Source of the DNA: Aplidium turbinatum
Taxonomy: Eukaryota > Chordata > Ascidiacea > Aplousobranchia > Polyclinidae
Assembly: GCA_918807975.1 (NCBI GenBank)
Contig: OU964929.1
Location: 17,625,197 to 17,689,196 of the forward strand
DNA: 64,000 nt
Reading direction: 5' to 3'
Notes under the pieces: model-generated
Told to the model about the DNA's origin: nothing
What the model saw: only the letters and a program-made list of their open reading frames with translations
Databases searched by the model: none
Made by a program: the position numbers and the translations under genes
In this document: in pieces, positions 35,557-49,100 of the stretch
How positions within the stretch are numbered: the first letter of the stretch is position 1
Layout: every line of letters begins with the position of its first letter

Positions 35557-36156
35557 GCGTTGGGCCAAAAAAGGTTGAAAAACACTGTTTTAAACTGATA
35601 CCGTAGTCCTGTTTTGGTATCATGCACGTTATTACGTCCGAGCTTTGTAGCTTCAACCTTTTTCTAGACATCTGCTATGTTTGGCATTTATAAGCTTATG
35701 AAAACAAACTAAACTCAACTAGCGTGACTACTGACTACCCAGCGGATGTTGTGGACAAATCCGAGGTTGACAGGTTCGTGGGGCTGCAAAAAGGATGGAA
35801 AACACCGGTTTTTCTTATCTACGCAGAACTCGTTGCAGAAATCCTTTTGTTTAAAGGCCATAGCCCACGGCCACGTAGGCCTATGCCAAAGAAACGCTGG
35901 ATGCGCTGCAATGGTGAACAAAATGTTGTTCATGTAAATCAATTCCGTATTTGTTTTTGTCTTGAATTTTTTCTTTGATGAGTGTTTCTACTAGCCTACT
36001 GTATGGGAACGTAAGCCGTCTGCATTGTTGATCTTGATCGAAATCGTGATGATCATGATTTTCTATAAAAGTAGCTATTTTTGTAAAGCTCAATAAATTG
36101 ATCTTTGAATTGTTTATAAAACTTGACACCAAGTTTCAAAGTAATTAGCCTGTAGC

Positions 36157-37731
36157 CAGCAGAGCGCAGTTAGGGGCGGGAGGGGAGGAACAATTACCCC
36201 CTGAAATGTTATTGATCAGAATTTCATACTCTGTTACAGCATCACTTGACATAGTTTTAACCTACTATTGATTTAGGCTGAAAGTACTCTCAAAACGAGC
36301 AAATTTAAGGTATGTTTTTTTCAAAAATTTTGGGGGAGGCTGCCGCTGAGCCCCTCTGGGTGCTTTAAATCAGGGCTTCCCAAACTTTTTTGCTCGCGAC
36401 TCCTTTTAATCTCCTAAAATTTCCGCGACCCTTTACGGTTAAAAAGATAAACAATGTGAAATATACGTTTGTGATATTTATTAAAAGGCTTAATTAAAAC
36501 GAAAACTAAAAACAAGCTATCCGTACTCGAAGCCTACTACTTTACTACTTGTAGCCTGCTGAAAACAAAACCAAAAAGTAAACACATTTATTCAGTGTGA
36601 TGGGTGCGACTGCTCTCTGCTACAAAGCAAGTCTCGCCGTCGCTCGATGTTTGTCAATGCTGGTCTCAAGGCGGTTTCAATGTTACTTGCGCTGGAACAG
36701 TATGTTGTCAACGTTGAAAACAATGACACGCACATATACGTGGAGACAAACGGCAGGAGTAGGCTACGGTTACTGCTAAGTCATATAATACTGAACATTC
36801 CGCTCTAACCTTTGGCTAAGCCAAAAAGTGCGAAACTTTTTTCCAGAAAATTCAAGCCAAAACTTAGACTTAAAAGATAAATCTGCAAATTTTTCCTGAG
36901 ATTTAAAAGAGAGGTGCTCGGTACTTTGTTTTTGCATTGCAAATGGGTTTTAGATCCAATCTAAAGTGTCCATTGTCCATTTCTAGAAGAAAAATATAGG
37001 TATAGCCTACTTTTTAAACTCTTTCAACAGCCATTGTTAGCCAAAAAAATTTCTGTTACGGTAGGCCTACCAAGAATATTTCAAATAAATCATTTCCACT
37101 CTTTTGTTTTTAAATGTTTAATCTTTTGATGAACGCTCCAACTTTAGATTACAATGTAAAAACATAGGCGACATGTTTTCTCTTTGGAAGGACAAATTAC
37201 ATTCGTTCCTCTTTTTTAAGCAAACCTGACAAATAGCATAATTTGAAAAGCCTTTCTAAAAACGACGGACAAAGTCTAAACTTTTTTCCGTTGGAAACAA
37301 TCACGACTTAATTTTTTAACACTAATAGCCTATCTTTTTAAACTTAAAGCATTGGCTTAAGTTTTGAAATCCACGTTTACAATGCAGCAAAGTGGGTTAT
37401 AAACTCGTATTCCATATTTCTCTATATAAATTTACAAACTAGGCCTACGGCCTACGGGTAGCCTATAGAGTGCACTATTCTTAATAAAGTTAATAACTGT
37501 CACAGCATCTTGCACATACCTAAGTGTTAATATGCAGTGGTTTGTGTAAAATTTGTATACTTTCTGCGACCCCTGAAGTTCGTCACGCGACCCCTCGAGG
37601 GGTCACGACCCCCACTTTGGGAAGCCCTGCTTTAAATTGTCTTTAGTGACTCTTTGCCGGACTCACTCACATTTGCAAAAATACTTAGGCCTATTTGCCT
37701 CCCGCCGAGTTTTGTGCTGGCTACGCCCCTG
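36157..37731. mobile_element. Probable hAT element interrupted by another hAT
   Basis: The right end reversed reads CAGGGGCGTAGCCAGCACAA, a very common hAT terminus, with CGGCGGGAGGCAAAT inside. The left end CAGAGCGCAGTTAGGGGCGG with GGGAGGGGAGGAAC is similar but worn. No clean 8-bp duplication is seen, so the left limit is uncertain by a few bases. Confidence 0.45.
36371..37629. mobile_element. hAT element, 1259 bp, no coding remnant recognised
   Basis: Ends CAGGGCTTCCCAAACTTTTT and, reversed, CAGGGCTTCCCAAAGTGGGG; CTTTAAAT is duplicated at 36363-36370 and 37630-37637. Both subterminal parts contain GCGACCC motifs. The interior is AT-rich and shows no transposase pattern. Confidence 0.9.
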
Positions 37732-37734
37732 TCT

Positions 37735-38419
37735 ACAGCTTATTACGATTTCTTTTTTTTTGCATTATTTTTTTGATTTTAAAAGTTTTCTTTTTTCTCT
37801 ATTGTTTTTAAACACCCGAAGTAGGCTAACCTTTATATTTGAAGAAAACCACTGGACTTCACTTGAGGATCACAGCAGCACATTTTTTTCATTTTTACTG
37901 AACATCAACCTAACTTATCTTGTTTCAGCGAAATTTGCCGATGCTTGACATTTGTCACATCAAGAACAGGAAAGCAGCTGACTCGATGACTGATATAGTT
38001 TTTCGCTGCCTACTGTCTGTAGTGGTATCTTAGATTGCTATGGTGTTATTTTATGCGTATTGTATATAATTGTACCGTAGGCTACTATTCTCGCAACAGA
38101 CAAAATTAATGGTTTCTCTCTCAGCCTAATTTCGTTTCCTTGTGGCTTCATTCAATCAATCAATCAAGTTCATTTCTTCTCTAGCGAAAGTTTGAGGCCA
38201 AATAATCTTCGACTACCTGTCTGTTTTGCTTAGATGCTTCAATTTGTAGACAAAAAGTGTCTTTGTATGAATATTCTCAATGAAGTTGAAAATTTATTCC
38301 ATGCTTTTTCTCAGCTGCAAATTTTATGAAATGCTGAGTAAGCATTTTGGAAAAAATGGAAGGTTTGGTGAGTCATCAATCATCATCATGATTTCTCAAA
38401 TACAGATAAAAAAAACAAG
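37735..38419. other. Intergenic, nothing recognised
   Basis: AT-rich sequence with poly-T stretches and no exon, TIR or SINE head that I could identify. Confidence 0.4.
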
Positions 38420-38590
38420 AAGGTTATGTTCAATCAATCAATCAATCAATCAATGTTTTATTTGTCAGTAACAGGAACATAGGTACATGTTTGAAATATG
38501 CAATATACACAGTACAAAAGTTACACAGGTTCCCATACCGACAGGGAGACAACGAGACGACCATACGGTCTATTAGTCAATTGCCACCCA
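38420..38590 (-). repeat. Probable LINE 3' end, copy 2, with (TCAA)n tail
   Basis: A run of TCAA units at 38426-38454 is followed by the block order described for 32100-32290, ending CTATTAGTCAATTGCCACCC. On the minus strand this is a 3' UTR with a (TTGA)n tail. Confidence 0.55.
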
Positions 38591-39371
38591 TGTTGGATTC
38601 CTTTTGAAAACTATTGTAAAGATGATTAGTGTAAAGTTAAAAGACCAGGTTGTAGGTGCTCGGTTTCTCAATTCTTTTCCATGGACATCACCGAAAGTAA
38701 CTTTTTATTTTTTTATTCTGTGTGGTTACCAGAAACTATGTAGCCGGCATTAGTTATTGTAGCAAAGGACCCCACGCTGCTTTCAATACTTTCAATACGC
38801 GAAAAAAAAAAAAATTTCAATACAAAAGACGATCAACCTAGGCTATAAAAAACGTGTGAATGTTTATTTTAGTTGTGATTTGTAATTTTAAAAAAGGGCA
38901 TTGCTAGAAAAAGGTGATTTTTTGTATTGAGAGGGATTTTTTTGTGATTTTATAATGTAAAAATGCTACGTTATTTTCATTTTCCTCTGAATTGTTGGTT
39001 TTAAATTTAAAACCACTTTGGCTTCTTTACTTTCTAAAAGCTTGCACTATCAAATTGACTAAAATAAACCGAATCAAATAGTTTGAGACAGAATTACCAA
39101 TAGCTTCTACGTTGAATTAAACTTTTTATTTGCAAAATTGGTCTGTTAGCATAGGCTACAATAGTAATTTTATTGTTTTCCTGTCAGAGGTGCTAAGTAA
39201 TGGTGGCGTATAGGCTATCAGAATTATAGTAGACCTACTGACGTATTTAGTTGTTACTTTGAACTAGAATGTGTTGCTCTGTCTACGTATTTGATCAATA
39301 AACAGATATTTATATATGTATGAATGAATAAATAGTTTATAAAGTGCTTCAGTGTATAAAGCTCTGGGGTT
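38591..39371. other. Intergenic, nothing recognised
   Basis: AT-rich sequence between the LINE-like tail and the large Merlin-like element, without identifiable genes or element ends. Confidence 0.4.
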
Positions 39372-39379
39372 AAGTTTTA

Positions 39380-39585
39380 GGTGCTCTTCCACAAGACGCC
39401 CTGTTGGTCAACCAGACAAAATGATGACGTCACACATTGGAATGGACTATTATGAAGGAGGAAGTGCGGGGTGGAAATGGAACGAAATACACCAGAAGGA
39501 AATTGTCTCCCATTCATTCATTTCTTGTTCAATTTCAACAAATTTGCTATTGTTGGAAAGCACAAGCATAGATCTAACCAACTAA
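39380..39585 (+). repeat. Left terminal inverted repeat of the Merlin-like element
   Basis: It includes GATGACGTCACACATTGGAA and GGAGGAAGTGCGGGGTGG, unique to the two termini, and then runs into the first tandem unit. Its mirror is 49515-49720. Confidence 0.9.
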
Positions 39586-41380
39586 ATTAATACCAAGTCC
39601 CAAAATACTACTAGCTCCATCTGGTGGCCACCTAAACTTGACCAAATTCAAACCATCACCAAAACTTCATTTTAAATGATAAACAATCTAAATTAAATCC
39701 AATTAAAAGAACATGTTACTGTTTATTAAAGTGGTAACTTTCATTGTTATATCTTATTCAATATGCGCGCAATCGTTGTTCGAAGACAGCCCCCCAACGA
39801 AGCTTTTGCCCAATGCATTTCAATGGCGAATCGATCGTCTTCCAGTTCACGCCCTGCATGTTCACGATAATTAATTGTCTCCCATTTATTCATTTCTTGC
39901 TCAATTTTAACAGATTTGCTATCGTTAAAAAGCACAAGCATAGATCTAACCAACTAAATTAATACCAAGTCCCAAAATACTACTAGCTCCATCTGGTGGC
40001 CACCTAAACTTGACCAAATTCAAACCATTATCAAAAGTTTATTTGGAATGATAAGAACATTAAACGACAGCCAATTAAAAGAACATGTTACTGTTTATTG
40101 AAGTGCTAACTTTCATTGTTATATCTTATTCAATATGCGCGCAATCGTTGTTCGAAGACAGCCCCCCAACGAAGCTTTTGCCCAATGCATTTCAATGGCG
40201 AATCGATCGTCTTCCAGTTCACGCCCTGCATGTTCACGATAATTAATTGTCTCCCATTTATTCATTTCTTGCTCAATTTAAACAGATTTGCTATCGTTGA
40301 AAAGCACAAGCATAGATCTAACCAACTAAATTAATACCAAGTCCCAAAATACTACTAGCTCCATCTGGTGGCCACCTAAACTTGACCAAATTCAAACCAT
40401 CACCAAAACTTCATTTTAAATGATAAACAATCTAAATCAAATCCAATTAAAAGAACATGTTACTGTTTATTAAAGTGGTAACTTTCATTGTTATATCTTA
40501 TTCAATATGCGCGCAATCGTTGTTCGAAGACAGCCCCCCAACGAAGCTTTTGCCCAATGCATTTCAATGGCGAATCGATCGTCTTCCAGTTCACGCCCTG
40601 CATGTTCACGATAATTAATTGTCTCCCATTTATTCATTTCTTGCTTAATTTCAACAGATTTGCTATCGTTGAAAAGCACAAGCATAGATCTAACCAACTA
40701 AATTAATACCAAGTCCCAAAATACTACTAGCTCCATCTGGTGGCCACCTAAACTTGACCAAATTCAAACCATTATCAAAAGTTTATTTGCAATGATAAAA
40801 ACATTAAACGACAACCAACTAAAAGAACTTGTTACTGTTTATTGAAGGGCTCACTTTCATTTTGACACCTTATTTAATATATGAGCAATCGTTGTTCGAA
40901 GACAGCCCCCCAACGAAGCTTTTGGCTAATGCATTTCAATGGCGAATCGATCCTCTTCCAGTTCACGCCCTGCATGTTCACGATAATTAATTGTCTCCCA
41001 TTTATTCATTTCTTGCTCAATTTCAACAGATTTGCTATCGTTGAAAAGCACAAGCATAGATCTAACCAACTAAACAAATACTAAGTCCCAAAATACTACT
41101 AGCTCCATCTGGTGGCCACCCAAACTTGACCAAATTCAAACCATTATCAAAAGTTTATTTGCAATGATAAAAACATTAAACGACAACCAATTAAAAGAAC
41201 TTGTTACTGTTTATTGAAGGGCTAACTTTTATTTTGACACCTTATTTAATATATGAGCAATCGTTGTTCGAAGACAGCCCCCCAACGAAGCTTTTGCCCA
41301 ATGCATTTCAATCGCGAATCGATCGTCTTTCTGGATTCACATTGCGTGATCGCGATAATTAATTGTGTCCCATTTATATT
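39586..41380 (+). repeat. Left tandem array, about five 372-bp units
   Basis: The marker GCATAGATCTAACCAACTAA recurs every 372 bp, near 39938, 40310, 40682 and 41054. Linkers alternate between type A (AATGATAAACAATCTAAAT) and type B (ATAAAAACATTAAACGACAA), except that the last two are both B. The final unit fades into core sequence near 41380. Confidence 0.9.
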
Positions 41381-42136
41381 GAAAAAATGCTAAAGTCATA
41401 GAAAGTATTAGGATCAGGCACACAAATAGCCTAGTTGGTGGTGTGATGGCTTGTCCGAATCAAGTAATGTAACAAACACTGATCAATAGGAAAGCGATGT
41501 GTGCTCTAGAGCGGTGTAGAACTTTGATCCTTTGGGAGGTCGTGGAAGAATTCTTGTCACTCGGCCCTCAGTCGACATCTATTGGAAAAGCTCGGTTGAG
41601 GAAGCAAGTGATGTCAGCTCCAAGTGCAGGAGCCAGAAAATTGTTCCTATTTGGATGGAGAAACCTCTGCAAATAATAAAAAGCAACAACAACCAGCGAG
41701 ACAGTGGGTGCGGATACTTATGTTTTGTTCAATGCTTAGCCAAGAAATTTTTTCGCAACACATAGGCTAAGCCTAATAAACCTAGGCTTAAATATGGATC
41801 AAAGGTAAGTAACGAAACCGTAATGAAATGACTTGGGCTTGCATTCTCGTGTTCTTTCATTACCACACGAAGTCTTTTTCCCAAAGGCATCCGTGTGTGT
41901 AAACAAAATGATTCATAGGTCCAAACCTTAAACGTTAACACACAAAAATCATGTTACAAACGTAAGTTAAAAAAATTATTTTGTTTCATGTGACATTGCA
42001 CTTTTTTTAGCCTAGTTTGTTTGTTATAGAATAAATATCACAAAGTAGGCTATGTGGGCAGCAACTCTTTTTTATCATTAGGTAGCCCTGAAAAGGGCTG
42101 TTTTTTTTTTTTTTTGGCAAATGGACGATGTGGCGG

Positions 42137-42381
42137 CTACAGTAAGGGGTAGGACTCCCTTATGGCGCGGAGAACTTCCGGAAAATGTCGTCCCCGTGGA
42201 AACTGATGTCGCCACATAAATTCATCAAGATACCCAGGTATCATGGGCCTTGTGGTGCCACCCATTCTTTTAAATTTCCGTTTACAATTCAGCCACAGGT
42301 TTTCAATGTGGTTCGTATGAACCCCTGTGGCCGAAACATAATGATGGTGATGGTTGACCGTTTGGTGGCGATATCCAAGAT
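42137..42381 (-). CDS. Merlin (IS1016/ISXO2-like) transposase, C-terminal exon
   Basis: The minus-strand exon starts after a TATTTTTTAG acceptor and ends at TAG (42137-42139). It reads DLGYRHQTVNHHHHYVSATG, then VHTNHIENLWLNCKRKF and PGYLDEFMWRHQFPRGRHF. This matches the C-terminal catalytic part of DDE transposases of the IS1016/ISXO2 class: the H-x-TVNHS-like strand, the TGxHTNxIExxW helix that carries the last acidic residue, and the YLDEFMWR ending. The two upstream catalytic aspartates and the N-terminal DNA-binding part are not seen between 42382 and 43180. They may have been lost or replaced in this copy. Two short plus-strand open segments there (42677-42865 and 42904-43161) are unrecognised. 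Confidence 0.85.
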
Positions 42382-43181
42382 CTAAAAAATACGAAAGCAA
42401 CTTTAAATAAATTTCAGCCTAAAATGCTTGCTGCAACGGTTTCCAAATAGAAATAACAAAAACATGTTAAATTGTTAAATTTATTTTTAATGGATGCATA
42501 ATTGTTTTGGCATGAGCCATCGTGCTTTTTGAAAAGGAGCTGTGCAGTTAAGTGGCGAGGTCAGTTGATTTTTTTTTCTGCTCCCAAAGTAACTTTAAAT
42601 GGTTAATTGTTGTTAACAGTTTCTACACTATGAATAAGTTGTATCAAGTGGGACCTGGCATGACAGTTTAAGCCAAATGGTTGGGTCTGATGCTATCACA
42701 ACAGAAAAGTACACATTGTACTGTGATATGTCTTCAGACAAGCTAAACACAAACTGGTGGTTGAATGACCAATGGGACTGTGCAAGCAATCACTTTTGGG
42801 ACATATTCCTACGTTATTTTAAGGCTGAAAGAAATTTTTTTCACTTAAAAAGTATTTTTCACTAGGGATGTAGATAAGAGCTACTGCTTTATTTTGTACA
42901 ATCTTGAAAAGCCTTATTACACTACACTTTGCTATAGATCATGGCAAAAGTATATACCTTTTTAGATTTCAATTCATTGAACCTTTAAAGTGTCTTATTT
43001 TATCATGTCTGAAAAGAAAAGCGGGTCTATTTATTGATGAAAACCAAGAAAACAAGTTCTGCTTCTTTTCTCTTGAGTCTCTTTCATTCCATCATACCCT
43101 TGACAATCAATTGATGTATCTAGAAAAGTGTCTCCTGGGACATAACCCCTTGTCCCATTGATCATGTATGTAAGCAACCTA

Positions 43182-46100
43182 TGGGACAGTTAATTATCGT
43201 GAACATGCAGGGCGTGAACTGGAAGAGGATCGATTCGCCATTGAAATGCATTGGGCAAAAGCTTCGTTGGGGGGCTGTCTTCGAACAACGATTGCGCGCA
43301 TATTGAATAAGATATAACAATGAAAGTTAGCACTTCAATAAACAGTAACATGTTCTTTTAATTGGCTGTCGTTTAATGTTCTTATCATTGCAAATAAACT
43401 TTTGATAATGGTTTGAATTTGGTCAAGTTTAGGTGGCCACCAGATGGAGCTAGTAGTATTTTGGGACTTGGTATTAATTTAGTTGGTTAGATCTATGCTT
43501 GTGCTTTTTAACGATAGCAAATCTGTTAAAATTGAGCAAGAAATGAATAAATAGGAGACAATTAATTATCGTGATCACGCAGGGCGTGAACTGGAAGACG
43601 ATCGATTCGCCATTGAAATGCATTGGGCAAAAGCTTCGTTAGGGGGCTGTCTTCGAACAACGATTGCGCGCATATTGAATAAGATATAACAATGAAAGTT
43701 AGCACTTCAATAAACAGTAACATGTTCTTTTAATTAGATTTAATTTAGATTGTTTATCATTTAAAATGAAGTTTTGGTGATGGTTTGAATTTGGTCAAGT
43801 TTAGGTGGCCACCAGATGGAGCTAGTAGTATTTTGGGACTTGGTATTAATTTAGTTGGTTAGATCTATGCTTGTGCTTTTTAACGATAGCAAATCTGTTA
43901 AAATTGAGCAAGAAATGAATAAATAGGAGACAATTAATTATCGTGATCACGCAGGGCGTGAACTGGAAGACGATCGATTCGCTATTGAAATGCATTGGGC
44001 AAAAGCTTCGTTGGGGGGCTGTCTTCGAACAACGATTGCGCGCATATTGAATAAGATACAAAAATGAAAGTTAGCACTTCAATAAACAGTAACATGTTCT
44101 TTTAAATGGCTGTCGTTTAATGTTCCTATCCTTTCAAATAAACTTTTGATAATGGTTTGAATTTGGTCAAGTTTAGGTGGCCACCAGATGGAGCTAGTAG
44201 TATTTTGGGACTTGGTATTAATTTAGTTGGTTAGATCTATGCTTGTGCTTTTTAACGATAGCAAATCTGTTGAAATTGAGCAAAAAATGAATAAATGGGA
44301 GACAATTAATTATCGTGAACATGCAGGGCGTGAACTGGAAGACGATCGATTCGCCATTGAAATGCATTGGGCAAAAGCTTCGTTGGGGGGCGGTCTTCGA
44401 ACAACGATTGCGCGCATATTGAATAAGATACAAAAATGAAAGTTAGCACTTCAATAAACAGTAACATGTTCTTTTAATTGGATTTAATTTAGATTGTTTA
44501 TCATTTAAAATGAAGTTTTGGTGATGGTTTGCATGTGGTCAAGTTTAGGTGGCCACTAGATGGAGCTATTAGCATTTTGGGACTTGGTATTAACTTAGTT
44601 GGTTAGATCTATGCTTGTGCTTTTCAACGATAGCAAATCTGTTGAAATTGAGCAAGAAATGAATGAATGGGAGACAATTAATTATCGTGAACATGCAGGG
44701 CGTGAACTGGAAGAGGATCGATTCGCCATTGAAATGCATTGGGCAAAAGCTTCGTTGGGGGGCTGTCTTCGAACAACGATTGCGCGCATATTGAATAAGA
44801 TATAACAATGAAAGTTAGCACTTCAATAAACAGTAACATGTTATTTTAATTAGCTGTCGTTTAATGTTCTTATCATTCCAAATAAACTTTTGATAATGGT
44901 TTGAATTTGGTCAAGTTTAGGTGGCCACCAGATGGAGCTAGTAGTATTTTGGGACTTGGTATTAATTTAGTTGGTTAGATCTATGCTTGTGCTTTTTAAC
45001 GATAGCAAATCTGTTAAAATTGAGCAAGAAATGAATAAATGGGAGACAATTAATTATCGTGATCACGCAGGGCGTGAACTGGAAGACGATCGATTCGCCA
45101 TTGAAATGCATTGGGCAAAAGCTTCGTTAGGGGGCTGTCTTCGAACAACGATTGCGCGCATATTGAATAAGATATAACAATGAAAGTTAGCACTTCAATA
45201 AACAGTAACATGTTCTTTTAATTAGATTTGATTTAGATTGTTTATCATTTAAAATGAAGTTTTGGTGATGGTTTGAATTTGGTCAAGTTTAGGTGGCCAC
45301 CAGATGGAGCTAGTAGTATTTTGGGACTTGGTATTAATTTAGTTGGTTAGATCCCTGCTTGTGCTTTTCAACGATAGCAAATCTGTTTAAATTGAGCAAG
45401 AAATGAATAAATGGGAGACAATTAATTATCGTGAACATGCAGGGCGTGAACTGGAAGAGGATCGATTCGCTATTGAAATGCATTGGGCAAAAGCTTCGTT
45501 GGGGGGCTGTCTTCGAACAACGATTGCGCGCATATTGAATAAGATATAACAATGAAAGTTAGCACTTCAATAAACAGTAACATGTTCTTTTAATTGGTTG
45601 TCGTTTAATGTTCTTATCATTCCAAATAAACTTTTGATAATGGTTTGAATTTGGTCAAGTTTAGGTGGCCACCAGATGGAGCTAGTAGTATTTTGGGACT
45701 TGGTATTAATTTAGTTGGTTAGATCTATGCTTGTGCTTTTTAACGATAGCAAATCTGTTAAAATTGAGCAAGAAATGAATAAATGGGAGACAATTAATTA
45801 TCGTGATCACGCAGGGCGTGAACTGGAAGACGATCGATTCGCCATTGAAATGCATTGGGCAAAAGCTTCGTTAGGGGGCTGTCTTCGAACAACGATTGCG
45901 CGCATATTGAATAAGATATAACAATGAAAGTTAGCACTTCAATAAACAGTAACATGTTCTTTTAATTAGATTTGATTTAGATTGTTTATCATTTAAAATG
46001 AAGTTTTGGTGATGGTTTGAATTTGGTCAAGTTTAGGTGGCCACCAGATGAAGCTAGTAGTATTTTGGGACTTGGTACTAATTTAGTTGGTTAGATCTAT

Positions 46101-49100
46101 GCTTGTGCTTTTTAACGATAGCAAATCTGTTGAAATTGAGCAAAAAATGAATAAATGGGAGACAATTAATTATCGTGAACATGCAGGGCGTGAACTGGAA
46201 GACGATCGATTCGCTATTGATCACGCAGGGCGTGAACTGGAAGACGAACGATTCGCCATTGAAATGCATTGGGCAAAAGCTTCGTTGGGGGACTGTCTTC
46301 GAACAACGATTGCTCATATATTAATTAAGGTATAAAAATGAAAGTTAGCACTTCAATAAACAGTAACATGTTCTTTTAATTGGTTGTCGTTTAATGTTTT
46401 TATCATTGCAAATAAACTTTTGATAATGGTTTGATTTTGGTCAAGTTTAGGTGGCCACCAGATGGAGCTAGTAGTATTTTGGGACTTGGTTATAACTTAG
46501 TTGGTTAGATCCCTGCTTGTGCTTTTCAACGATAGCAAATCTGTTGAAATTGAGCTAGAAATGAATAAATGGGAGACAATTAATTATCGTGAACATGCAG
46601 GGCGTGAACTGGAAGACGATCGATTCACCATTGATCACGCAGGGCGTGAACTGGAAGAGGATCGATTCGCCATTGAAATGCATTGGGCAAAAGCTTCGTT
46701 GGGGGGCTGTCTTCGAACAACGATTGCGCGCATATTGAATAAGATACAAAAATGAAAGTTAGCACTTCAATAAACAGTAACATGTTCTTTTAATTGGATT
46801 TAATTTAGATTGTTTATCATTTAAAATGAAGTTTTGGTGATGGTTTGCATGTGGTCAAGTTTAGGTGGCCACCAGATGGAGCTAGTAGTATTTTGGGACT
46901 TGGTATTAATTTAGTTGGTTAGATCTATGCTTGTTCTTTTCAACGATAGCAAATCTGTTAAAATTGAGCAAGAAATGAATAAATGGGAGACAATTAATTA
47001 TCGTGAACATGCAGGGCGTGAACTGGAAGACGATCGATTCGCCATTGAAATGCATTGGGCAAAAGCTTCGTTGGGGGGCTGTCTTCGAACAACGATTGCG
47101 CGCATATTGAATAAGATATAATAATGAAAGTTACCACTTTAATAAACAGTAACATGTTCTTTTAATTGGATTTGATTTAGATTGTTTATCATTTAAAATG
47201 AAGTTTTGGTAATGGTTTGAATTTGGTCAAGTTTAGGTGGCCACCAGATGGAGCTAGTAGTATTTTGGGACTTGGTATTAATTTAGTTGGTTAGATCTAT
47301 GCTTGTGCTTTTTAACGATAGCAAATCTGTTAAAATTGAGCAAGAAATGAATAAATAGGAGACAATTAATTATCGTGATCACGCAGGGCGTGAACTGGAA
47401 GACGATCGATTCGCTATTGAAATGCATTGGGCAAAAGCTTCGTTGGGGGGCTGTCTTCGAACAACGATTGCGCGCATATTGAATAAGATACAAAAATGAA
47501 AGTTAGCACTTCAATAAACAGTAACATGTTCTTTTAAATGGCTGTCGTTTAATGTTCCTATCCTTTCAAATAAACTTTTGATAATGGTTTGAATTTGGTC
47601 AAGTTTAGGTGGCCACCAGATGGAGCTAGTAGTATTTTGGGACTTGGTATTAATTTAGTTGGTTAGATCTATGCTTGTGCTTTTTAACGATAGCAAATCT
47701 GTTGAAATTGAGCAAAAAATGAATAAATGGGAGACAATTAATTATCGTGAACATGCAGGGCGTGAACTGGAAGACGATCGATTCGCCATTGAAATGCATT
47801 GGGCAAAAGCTTCGTTGGGGGGCGGTCTTCGAACAACGATTGCGCGCATATTGAATAAGATACAAAAATGAAAGTTAGCACTTCAATAAACAGTAACATG
47901 TTCTTTTAATTGGATTTAATTTAGATTGTTTATCATTTAAAATGAAGTTTTGGTGATGGTTTGCATGTGGTCAAGTTTAGGTGGCCACTAGATGGAGCTA
48001 TTAGCATTTTGGGACTTGGTATTAACTTAGTTGGTTAGATCTATGCTTGTGCTTTTCAACGATAGCAAATCTGTTGAAATTGAGCAAGAAATGAATGAAT
48101 GGGAGACAATTAATTATCGTGAACATGCAGGGCGTGAACTGGAAGAGGATCGATTCGCCATTGAAATGCATTGGGCAAAAGCTTCGTTGGGGGGCTGTCT
48201 TCGAACAACGATTGCGCGCATATTGAATAAGATATAACAATGAAAGTTAGCACTTCAATAAACAGTAACATGTTATTTTAATTAGCTGTCGTTTAATGTT
48301 CTTATCATTCCAAATAAACTTTTGATAATGGTTTGAATTTGGTCAAGTTTAGGTGGCCACCAGATGGAGCTAGTAGTATTTTGGGACTTGGTATTAATTT
48401 AGTTGGTTAGATCTATGCTTGTGCTTTTTAACGATAGCAAATCTGTTAAAATTGAGCAAGAAATGAATAAATGGGAGACAATTAATTATCGTGATCACGC
48501 AGGGCGTGAACTGGAAGACGATCGATTCGCCATTGAAATGCATTGGGCAAAAGCTTCGTTAGGGGGCTGTCTTCGAACAACGATTGCGCGCATATTGAAT
48601 AAGATATAACAATGAAAGTTAGCACTTCAATAAACAGTAACATGTTCTTTTAATTAGATTTGATTTAGATTGTTTATCATTTAAAATGAAGTTTTGGTGA
48701 TGGTTTGAATTTGGTCAAGTTTAGGTGGCCACCAGATGGAGCTAGTAGTATTTTGGGACTTGGTATTAATTTAGTTGGTTAGATCCCTGCTTGTGCTTTT
48801 CAACGATAGCAAATCTGTTTAAATTGAGCAAGAAATGAATAAATGGGAGACAATTAATTATCGTGAACATGCAGGGCGTGAACTGGAAGAGGATCGATTC
48901 GCTATTGAAATGCATTGGGCAAAAGCTTCGTTGGGGGGCTGTCTTCGAACAACGATTGCGCGCATATTGAATAAGATATAACAATGAAAGTTAGCACTTC
49001 AATAAACAGTAACATGTTCTTTTAATTGGTTGTCGTTTAATGTTCTTATCATTCCAAATAAACTTTTGATAATGGTTTAAATTTGGTCAAGTTTAGGTGG

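Larger units (their letters stand above)
32661..35587. mobile_element. hAT element (outer), host of two nested hAT insertions
   Basis: TTTTAAAC is duplicated at 32653-32660 and 35588-35595. Left end CAGTTGTTCTCAACGGGGGC with a GGTACCGCCC palindrome and a long G run; right end reversed CAGTGTTTTTCAACC. After removing the nested elements about 450 bp remain, with no transposase reading. Confidence 0.85.

Noticed and set aside
41532-41765. 77-codon open frame in the left part of the Merlin-like core
   Set aside because: GGRGR near its start recalls a transposase motif, but it is on the opposite strand to the transposase exon and the rest shows no match.
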